DNA from: Hemicentrotus pulcherrimus
Taxonomy: Eukaryota; Echinodermata; Echinoidea; Camarodonta; Strongylocentrotidae
Assembly: GCA_003118195.1 (NCBI GenBank)
Contig: BEXV01001666.1
Coordinates: 2,843 to 19,061, forward strand
DNA: 16,219 nucleotides
Direction: 5' to 3'
This document shows positions 1-6,984 of this stretch, piece after piece. Below the pieces are notes generated by a model. It was not told the origin of the DNA, ran no database searches, and saw nothing but the letters and a program-made list of their open reading frames with translations. Numbering within the stretch: position 1 is the stretch's first letter; each line of letters begins with the position of its first letter. Made by a program: the position numbers and the translations under genes.

Positions 1-223
1 TCGAAAACCAATTGAATAAGTATTGGCTGAGATATAACCATCTGAATAAAAAGGTTGCCTATGGGAACTCAGTGTTCCTAGTTCCTATAGGGTCTCAGTG
101 TTATATGCCCTGGCTCCTAACCATCAGGAGCCAGAGCATAATAGCACTGAGGCCCTATAGGAACTATATTCATTCAGATGGTCATATCTCAGCCAATAGT
201 TAATATATTCAATTGGTTTTCGA
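1..223. mobile_element. Foldback (MITE-like) element with ~50-bp terminal inverted repeats
   Basis: The first bases TCGAAAACCAATTGAATA and the segment ending TTCAATTGGTTTTCGA at 223 are inverted copies. Pairing continues through TATTGGCTGAGATAT and CCATCTGAAT, and again in the core (GTTCCTATAGGG with CCCTATAGGAAC; GGCTCC with GGAGCC), so nearly the whole element folds on itself. The left arm holds about 30 extra bp (53-83) resembling the next segment, which suggests an internal duplication. The left end coincides with the window edge, so the true terminus and target duplication cannot be seen. It has no coding capacity. Confidence 0.75.
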
Positions 224-540
224 TATTTGGAAAAAAAATTGAGAAATTCTAAAAATAGATTTTTTGATGACGTCACACTTCACCACTCTATAGGGGTCCA
301 CTAATGTTGAGCGAGAATGATGAGAAGGATTTGTGATTTGAGGATGTATATTGGAATCTGGAGGAAAAGGAGATGGGATATGGGCTTTGGACATGACTCG
401 TAATGAGATGGATAAAGGGGATTCCAACAGGAGAAAGAGAACAGCTACAGTATCGAGGGATAGATGGAAACGTTTACGTATTTGCATGGCCTGTATTTTA
501 AGAATTATGAACATATCAACATATCAAAGACATGAAGAAT

Positions 541-629
541 GAGAGAGAGAGAGAGCAAGAGAGAAAGAGAGAGAGAGAGAGACAGAGACACAGAGAGAGA
601 GAGAGAGAGGCAGACAGAAGGAGACAGAG
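541..629. repeat. (GA)n microsatellite
   Basis: Imperfect (GA)n with AAAG, CAGA and CACA interruptions, about 89 bp, within the intron upstream of the EF-hand exon. Segments 224-540 and 630-746 show nothing coding that I can support; 268-275 is TGACGTCA, a CRE-type palindrome, in an AT-rich setting. Confidence 0.9.
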
Positions 630-746
630 TGCAATTTACACAAAACCTTTCAAAATGATATTGCTTAATTTTAAGTTTTCATGTTTGATATAGACACATA
701 AATTCCATACCTCGTTTTCATTGATGTCTTCTAATCCTTAATACAG

Positions 747-925
747 GGAAGAAAGGATGCTTGACAACCGAAGACCTCAAGATGGTTGCTAAGGAAGTCG
801 GGGTCAAGGTCAGCGAGAGTATGATCAAAGAGATGATCGAAGAGGCCAGCAACAGTGGTGACAACACTCTCAGCAGAGACGAGTTTGTTGCCGTCATGTT
901 ACAGACAAACATGTACAAAGAATGA
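747..925 (+). CDS. Terminal coding exon of a centrin/calmodulin-like EF-hand protein (3' partial gene)
   Basis: Seen: an acceptor with a good branch/pyrimidine context (ctaatccttaatacag) is followed by GG, which completes a split codon (phase 1 intron), then 58 sense codons and TGA at 923-925. The peptide begins KKGCLTTEDLKMVAKEVG, continues through a helix (MIKEMIEEA), then a loop (SNSGDNTLSRDE) and FVAVMLQTNMYKE. Established: the loop-then-DLK-helix followed by MI-EEA-loop-EF is the C-terminal EF-hand pair of the centrin/calmodulin superfamily, and a short tail after the last helix (KTNLY-like) is typical of centrins, which are calcium-binding proteins of centrioles and basal bodies. Odd: in the last loop positions 1 and 3 are Ser instead of Asp and position 6 is Asn instead of Gly, while position 12 Glu is kept, so calcium binding is probably weak or lost. 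An in-frame stop at 722-724 shows the coding part starts after the acceptor. Earlier exons lie upstream of the window or were not recognised. Other small EF-hand families (CALML4-like, EFCAB) are possible, so no symbol is given. Confidence 0.75.
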
Positions 926-1690
926 GTATACCTTTCGACAAAATGAGTGTAGAGAGACGAGATTGTTGCCGTCATGTGGCAGACAAACAGGGGAACAACA
1001 CTGGCAACTTTTTATTCTGGATATCACGCTGCTTTACAGACTGATGTACAACAACTGACTGAAATATGGTCGGAAGAGTAGAGTTTTTATGCCATCGTGT
1101 TGCAGAGTTCAGACGGACATGTTCAAAGATTGAACAAACTTGATACCAACAATTTGCAGAGAAAAGTTTGCTGTTTTGCAGACATGTATGCACAAAGACG
1201 GACAACAATCGTTAGTGTTATCGGAAGAAAAAGATTTTGTTGGTGTTTTGTTGCAAGAAAGACATGTATAAAGATAACATGGCAACAAACTTCGTCTTGA
1301 GGTGAGAAGGGTCCGTTGCTACCATGTTGCAGATAGACATAGGCTGAAAACAATCTATATCGTACACCATCATATCAAGTTTTGTTGCAATCGTGTTACG
1401 GCAACCTTTCGTACAGACCAGCACTACTCAGCACTACCAGATAAGAAGGGCTCTTTGCCGCAAACGGTTAAGTTGCGGACAAACATGTATGAAAACCGAC
1501 AAAAATCTGCAAAGCACTAGAACAGTTGTAAAGTGTGTGGTTGAAGTGTTGCAAGCAAACATGCACATAGAGTGACAGCAGTGTGCAGGATGACCAGCAT
1601 AGACGAGTTTGTGTCATTATGTTGTGGACAGACATGTATTTCAGTTGTTGGAACTCCATGCATCAGCAACAGCCGCTGTTGCTGATGATG
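925..1690 (+). repeat. Decayed tandem array derived from the tail of the EF-hand exon
   Basis: About ten or eleven degenerate copies of a ~60-90 bp unit follow the EF-hand stop codon. The core reads like GACGAGTTTGTTGCCGTCAT, then GTTGCAGACAAACATGTAC, i.e. the coding sequence of DEFVAVMLQTNMY at 878-919. Copies are visible near 956-990, 1013-1050, 1078-1130, 1159-1201, 1224-1273, 1303-1341, 1375-1416, 1447-1500, 1540-1571 and 1602-1640. Copy 956-990 is nearly identical to the exon; later ones are more diverged, but 1602-1640 is again good. The spacer often contains a CAACAACACT-like piece matching 859-868 of the exon. Copies are out of frame with one another and contain stops, so they are not coding as read. 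Confidence 0.7.
1661..1687. other. Perfect 12-bp hairpin closing the tandem array
   Basis: CATCAGCAACAG, loop CCG, CTGTTGCTGATG: a perfect 12-bp stem with a 3-nt loop, immediately after the last recognisable array copy and probably inside the 3'UTR of the EF-hand transcript. Its function is unknown. Confidence 0.6.
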
Positions 1691-3288
1691 TACGTAGGGT
1701 AAATCGTCCACATTTCTTTAGACTGCAGTAATCGTTAAGATAACCGTCTCTGCAAAAACCTTACAACAATTGCTTCATTCAGGGCAACGACCCTCATTAT
1801 GGTTGCTGTGTTGGTGTTACCTTTGAGGATAAACACCAATTAACACGATAATATTACCACCTCATTGGTAATTGTATACCGATTATTATTAGAGACATCC
1901 CAGTAAACCGTCCAGACCACGAGAACGCAAGCCAACAAGGCAGTATAACAGTCTAGTATGACCTCATAGAAGGTTTGGAGAGGCCCGCGAGACATATATT
2001 TTATTTTCGCGAATTTACCCTCAGATAACATATTAAAATGACCACGGACCGACTGACATTGTCGGTCTAATGGGCTGTAAGTTTCGTCCGCTTTCGTTCT
2101 CGAGGGCTGTGGCTCTCCTATAGGCCCTAGCCTTGCTGCCCCAAATCACCTTCACGCAGAGCAATGACGCATAATAAACGACAAGCTACATAAGACCATT
2201 GTTGTTTTACAGTATTCATTTTATTAATTCCTAACGACACTGTGCTGTTGAATCTTATTTTCAGTGAGATTTACAAATGCCAATCCTCGGCAACGAGTTA
2301 CAAATAAATAATACAAGTACATTTTAATACCTATGTTACAAACAAAAATAATTAATTTTGCGTCGGAACAGAAAATCAGACATGGCAGTACATTTATTCA
2401 ATCGGGTACAACATCGGTATCCATAGCGACATACTGGCGGGAGATGGATGACAATAAATAACGCAATAGGTAGCATTTCACATGGGCGCAGCAGGCCCAA
2501 ATCATGTTAGCATTGCCAAGATTTCGAAATTTTCAATAAATTACGCATTGTTTTGCAACACCTCTCTTAAAGGATTTGATACATGTTTTTATGCAATTTC
2601 AAACAGTTTTGCAATTAATAGAGTGAGACTCGATATAATTAGAATGCCACCTGCAATCGGATTCAATCCAGTCGATTTGAAAAACCTGGCATCAGAATCA
2701 TTAAATGTTTAGAAGGAAGTTTACTTCAAGAAAATTAGTGTTGGAACCAATAAATTAGTTTGCTTGTTACTGTGCATCGCAACAGACATTTCATTTTCAG
2801 ACCAGTTTTCTCTTTATAGTAGTGGTTGTGCACGGTACTAAACTCATTTAGAGAAGAAATATAATCTATAAAATGCATTCATCAATAAATAGCTAATCGA
2901 TTTTTAAATTATCTATCATTATCGGTCGTATGTATACACTCAATGTTTATCAATTAGTACTCGTCGTCCATTATATCAATTGGCAACCAGCAAAGCGCTA
3001 ACAAAAATACACATATAATTCTTGATACATATACTGTATTAGCAAAACGGTGAACAAAATTATATAGACCTCTTCTCCAATCGCTCAATCATTCATTTGG
3101 CAAGATATGACGTTTTGTTCAAAGAAATCTATTCAGTATATCACTCCTCGGATAGAATTATCCTTCTCTAATCCATGACATATACTTAATCTCATACATA
3201 TTTAAATAATTTGAAGAAAAAAAATGTTTGTCGTTTATAGGCGCAACGTATGACACGATCGCAAATACCTATGTAAAATTGACCTAAT
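1691..3288. other. Probable 3'UTR then intergenic AT-rich spacer
   Basis: No coding exon recognised. Candidate poly(A) signals for the EF-hand transcript are ATTAAA at 2032-2037, AATAAA at 2303-2308 and AATAAA at 2453-2458. A small stem GACCGAC/GTCGGTC sits at 2047-2067. Open frames here (for example 2482-2712) have no recognisable domain. Confidence 0.4.
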
Positions 3289-3462
3289 ACATTAGGGACT
3301 TTTAGATTTTACACGCCGAGAACGTGGACCGCCACGTGTGACATCCTTTTTAAGTAATGTGACGTCCTTTTAAGGCGCTGCCGGGCACGGCCCAGTGCCT
3401 TAACACAATGTCACACGCGGCAGTCCACGCTCTCGTCGTGTAAATCTAAAGGTCCCTAATGT
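3289..3462. mobile_element. Foldback (MITE-like) element, ~65-bp inverted repeats
   Basis: ACATTAGGGACTTTTAGATT at the left pairs with the right end TAAATCTAAAGGTCCCTAATGT. Pairing continues through CACGCCGAGAACGTGGAC against GTCCACGCTCTCGTCGTG and CGTGTGACAT against ATGTCACACG, with inner GGCGCTGCCGGGCAC/GGCACTGGGC similarity. The element is about 174 bp, GC-rich compared with its surroundings, and has no ORF. The superfamily is not assigned. Confidence 0.75.
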
Positions 3463-3487
3463 TAATGGCCAAGTCCATCATCGTGTA

Positions 3488-3705
3488 GAGGTGTCGTGGT
3501 CCTGTGGATATGTCACTGGATTGTGGATCACACAGTTCGGGGTTCGAGTCCCACCGCGGAACTGCTGTCCTTTGGCAAGACAATAATCTACCTTGGCTTC
3601 CCTCTACCCAGGTGAAGTGGCACCCGGTAGAAAGAAATTCCTTGAATGCTATATGGTATACACACTATGGTATTGAAAATGCTGCAAACTGGATTTTGTA
3701 GGAAG
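3488..3705 (+). mobile_element. tRNA-derived SINE
   Basis: A perfect RNA polymerase III B box, GGTTCGAGTCC, lies at 3541-3551, with a degenerate A box TGGTCCTGTGG at 3497-3507. The downstream body contains TTTGGCAAGACAATAATCT and a stretch CCCAGGTGAAGTGGCACC, then GGTAGAAAG, which resemble SINE2-type bodies I recall from echinoderm and other marine invertebrate genomes. The 3' limit is approximate. The head does not fold into a sound tRNA cloverleaf, so it is not a tRNA gene. Confidence 0.65.
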
Positions 3706-4065
3706 TATTAGCGATCGATCGTAATATTTGATGTAGGTTAAAAGAAATCCTGAACACAAAAAGACCGTTATGGGGAGGGGTGTCATGAAACAGGATACAC
3801 TCTTCCCATCATGATGAACAGAAGTCATACCTTGTTTTGAAAACAATAAACCCCGGAGGCCCGGACCCCTCCCTTGATAATAATAATAATAATACAATGA
3901 TATCAAAATGAAATGTTAAAAGGAAACAAACGAAATTGAAAAGAAAATAGAGTTGAAGAAAATGAATATAGAGGTTTGCCAATAGACTCTTTTTGTAATG
4001 TAACCAAATTTATGAATATGCCTTTCTGAAGCGCCTCGATACGAATTATTTCAAACCCTCCACGT

Positions 4066-4208
4066 TACGAATAAATGTATCTCAATAGTCAGAATTCAAA
4101 TAGCATACATTAGTTGTTACTAGGTAGGACAAACATTATGGCTTGCCCTACCTAGCAACATGCATATTTGAAATGTGCATTCTGGCTTTTAAAATACAAT
4201 TATTCGTA
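4066..4208. mobile_element. Short foldback (MITE-like) element
   Basis: Ends TACGAATAAATGTAT and ATACAATTATTCGTA are inverted. The inner arms pair AGAATTCAAATAGCATAC against GTGCATTCT/ATGCATATTTGAAA, and GTTACTAGGTAGGAC against GCCCTACCTAGCAAC, closing on CAAACATTATGGCTT. The element is about 143 bp. A third TACGAATTATT lies just outside at 4039. No coding potential. Confidence 0.65.
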
Positions 4209-4779
4209 GCAGGTGAATTAAATAATTTTTATCAAGGTATAAATGTATTACATTACGAAACCTGCGTATAAGAGTGAGCTTACGTGGCTTTCATAAAACA
4301 ACACTTATAATTTTCCTTCCCCATTTCAGATATCCGCCTTCTCACTTCTTACGTCTTTGATAATAATCTAAACATGCAAGCTTTGACACAATATTAAATA
4401 CAAATGATAAGTTAATACAACAAAAAAAAACATCCCAAATGGCGGGCGTGTACATGCGTGGTGAAAAACAAGAAAACCTGAACTTAGTGTAAGTGCGAGG
4501 TCGTGAACGGTGCGAGTATGCAATCATGCCAATACTGAAATGATATGTTCTATTTAAACAAGAAAGGAAATATGTTCTACAGAAAAAAAAAATACATTTT
4601 TGTAAAACATGAAAACATGCAATTTTAATTACACGAAAGAGATGAAACAATACCACTCCGAAAACTGTCCGTTCTTACGTTTAAAGTATTCTAGACAACA
4701 TAGTCAAGCGGGAAGAAAAATAAAAGAACTGCCATATTATCGACGACATCATAACCCATGGAAACATAGCAACAGCATC
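4209..4779. other. AT-rich non-coding stretch
   Basis: No exon, RNA gene or repeat can be supported. The minus-strand open frame across 4342-4656 has no family signature and no splice context, and is treated as chance. Confidence 0.4.
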
Positions 4780-4829
4780 GATAACACTATGACGAAACGA
4801 TTTTGATAACACTATGACGAAACGATTTT
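4780..4829. repeat. Exact 25-bp tandem duplication
   Basis: Two identical adjacent copies (4780-4804 and 4805-4829) of a unit starting GATAACACTATGACG and ending GATTTT. Being exact, it is recent, or could be an assembly artefact. Confidence 0.95.
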
Positions 4830-5217
4830 GCTCTCAGCAAATCAAATGAAACAATTCCATTAGTTTATAACAGTTATTGCAACTGTCTGTTATGGATAAC
4901 ACATTTCATGAAACAGGACCCAGACCTGTATTTTGTACTAGTGGTTGATAAATTGGATGATTTTTTTTTTTGAAAACTCGTAAAAAATCTAAAACCTCTA
5001 CTTCTACAGCAGACAGGGAGAAGGGGAGGTCAAGGGCATATGCCTCATCCGGCCAAAACAAATCTGCAATTAACAACCAAATACAAAGTTGTAAAATATA
5101 CTTCAGCTCTTGCACTCGCTTATGCAATTTGAGACCCCTCCCCCATTTTTTTTTTTTCGTCTCGGAGATATTTTGACAAAAAGACATGTGCACCATTTCT
5201 TTGTTTCACGATATTAA

Positions 5218-5648
5218 TTAACCCTTTCGAGACACTCATTCTAATTTTGTAGTTTGGTTTAATAACTTTTGATTCAAAGCCTTAGGAAATATGCAAGACG
5301 CTTGAGTAGAAAAGGCAAACATTTATGCATTCACTGCATCCATTCTCGTTTCACGACTTGATTATAATGCGTTTGATGCCAGGAATTTAAAAAAGAAAAA
5401 TGAGTTTTTACATCCTTAAATTGGCAACACGTTGAGAGATCCAATATCATAGTTTTCCGAGAAAAACAAATGGCGATTTTCCCAATATTTTCAGCAACAT
5501 TGTCGCCCATGCTTATTATTTCCAGAGACACTAGAGTTTATTTAAACAATGTAGCAATAAAAAAACAAACAATATTTTTGTTGCAAATTTGAAGAACAGT
5601 ATGTGATCAATTTAGCCCTAGAAATAAATATTGTGCTAAAAGGGTTAA
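5218..5648. mobile_element. Candidate piggyBac-like non-autonomous element flanked by TTAA
   Basis: TTAA-CCCTTTCGAGACAC on the left and TGCTAAAAGGG-TTAA on the right form short terminal inverted repeats (CCCTTT with similar following bases) flanked by TTAA, the target site of piggyBac transposases. It is about 423 bp between the TTAA sites, with no transposase ORF. The inverted repeat is short, so a chance match is possible. Confidence 0.4.
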
Positions 5649-6560
5649 CCAAATCGCATAGAGCATCAATACTTTAATCATGCCTAGCTACAGCAACACT
5701 TGACCTGCATACATTTATTTCACCTTTTAGCAAATCTAGCTTATTTCTTTTTGTACATAGCACTTTCGATAATACTTTGCATAATAATAACAATAGTAGT
5801 AGTACAATAATTGCGTATAAAATATGTTCTCAGGATTTACACTAAATACATAGCTTTATTTTACAAGTCATATCAAACAAATGTAAATAAAATGTAAATA
5901 TCGCTTTGTCTATTTACAAATTTAAACGATGGCAAAACTATTGAGTAGCATAGGTTCGTGCATCGTGCAAATACGCCTTTACGAAATGCATAAAATAATA
6001 AGTATCATTTCTGACGGGTAAAGGTATAATCAAGCTGAATTCTTTATTTTCATTGTTTGGTACAATGCACCCCACCCCTTTTTCTACGCATATTAAAAAA
6101 TGTTCATATTTACATATTCATATCTCAAGCTTAGAAATTAAAGAGAAATTCACTAATGTACGAGCACTGTTGTGTATGCCCAAAGGTCCGTGCAATTGAA
6201 TTCCACTCGAGAAGTTTATGGTTTGAGTCATGACGCAGTGAGTTTCTAGTTACGAACAAGCATTTGATTTTATCAAATGTTCTCCCTCGAGAGAGAAGAG
6301 TAGTAACATTGTGCAATCGGTTCTTATAATGTCATTTGAGTCGGTAACGGAAAAAGAAGCTACTGTCAGGATAATGTGCTCAATGACATTTTAAATCACG
6401 TTGTTACATGCAAAAACATTATGGATAACATTTTGATCATCATTGCATTATGGTATTCATTCCCCGTCGTTTCAAGGTATATAATTAGAGTCAATACATT
6501 TCCAACAATTATGCAATCTTTTACTTAAATTTCTCAATCATCTTAAGATAAAATGCATTT
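5649..6560. other. Intergenic AT-rich spacer between convergent genes
   Basis: No exon seen. Minor inverted match AATGTCATTTGAG (6329) / CTCAATGACATT (6380). TTTATT at 6043-6048 gives an AATAAA on the minus strand that could end a long rapsyn 3'UTR. Confidence 0.35.
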
Positions 6561-6659
6561 TCGAAGCCACCTCCTGTAAGAGCACACTTTTGGTGGGTCA
6601 AAAGCCTCACTAACGCAGTGTAGGGATGGTGAAAGAGTGGTAGTTGAGGGGGGTAAACT

Positions 6660-6745
6660 TTACCCCCCTCTGAGGGAATGCTGGGGGTGTCGGTTGATGC
6701 TACACCATAACCGTGGAGGGAAGTTGCGAAGTCTCTTTAATAGAT
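6660..6745 (-). pseudogene. Possible decayed duplicate of the rapsyn stop-codon region
   Basis: On the + strand, GTTGATGCTACACC...ACCG...GGGAAGT..GAAGTCTCTT at 6693-6737 resembles GATGATGCTATACTGGTACC...GGGAAGTCTTCTT at 6893-6938, the end of the last rapsyn exon. Both are preceded on the + side by a CCCCTCTGAG/CACCTCTCAG block. Similarity is roughly 65-70% with small gaps and may be partly due to the low-complexity palindrome. Confidence 0.3.
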
Positions 6746-6779
6746 CCACCAGAGTGACGATTGCTAACACAGTTTAATA

Positions 6780-6852
6780 TTAGAGATGGTGGTAAAAGTG
6801 ATGGTGGTGGAAGAGGAGGAGGTAGGGGGAGGGGGAGGGGGGGGGGTATGCA
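6780..6852. repeat. G-rich polypurine tract in the rapsyn 3'UTR
   Basis: GGTGGT/GGAGGA passing into GGGGGAGGGGGAGGGG and a run of G, i.e. a C-rich pyrimidine tract in the rapsyn mRNA just after the stop codon. The + strand could form G-quadruplex structure. Open frames through it are artefacts of composition. Confidence 0.75.
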
Positions 6853-6899
6853 GTGATGTTCACACCTCTCAGAGGGGTGTGGAGTCATGTTGGATGATG

Positions 6900-6984
6900 C
6901 TATACTGGTACCGGCGATGAGAGGTGGGAAGTCTTCTTGCAGTTTGGACAGCCTCTCGTCTTGAACGTGCTGTTCTCCACGCAC
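6900..6984 (-). CDS. RAPSN: Rapsyn last coding exon: end of RING-H2 and C-terminus
   Basis: The acceptor is ggtattctacag; the first base G completes the split Arg codon, followed by 27 codons and TAG. It encodes CVENSTFKTRGCPNCKK, giving the last three zinc ligands, then a short polar tail ending SPVPV. A longer open frame covering the same bases in another register is a shadow. Possible ATTAAA poly(A) signals on this strand lie at 6778-6773 and 6741-6736; no AATAAA was found in the nearest 800 bp. Confidence 0.88.

Noticed and set aside
268..275. TGACGTCA as a CREB-type promoter element
   Set aside because: A perfect 8-bp palindrome, but no promoter or transcription start is nearby; chance is likely in 16 kb.
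956..1640. CRISPR-like or regularly spaced repeat system
   Set aside because: The repeats are degenerate, spacers are not distinct, the setting is animal DNA, and the unit matches the adjoining exon.
3491..3560. tRNA gene suggested by a perfect B box
   Set aside because: No acceptor or anticodon stem pairing, and the sequence continues into a SINE body.
4342..4656. 104-residue minus-strand ORF rich in Phe and Cys
   Set aside because: AT-rich chance frame with no domain, no splice signals and no similarity I recognise.
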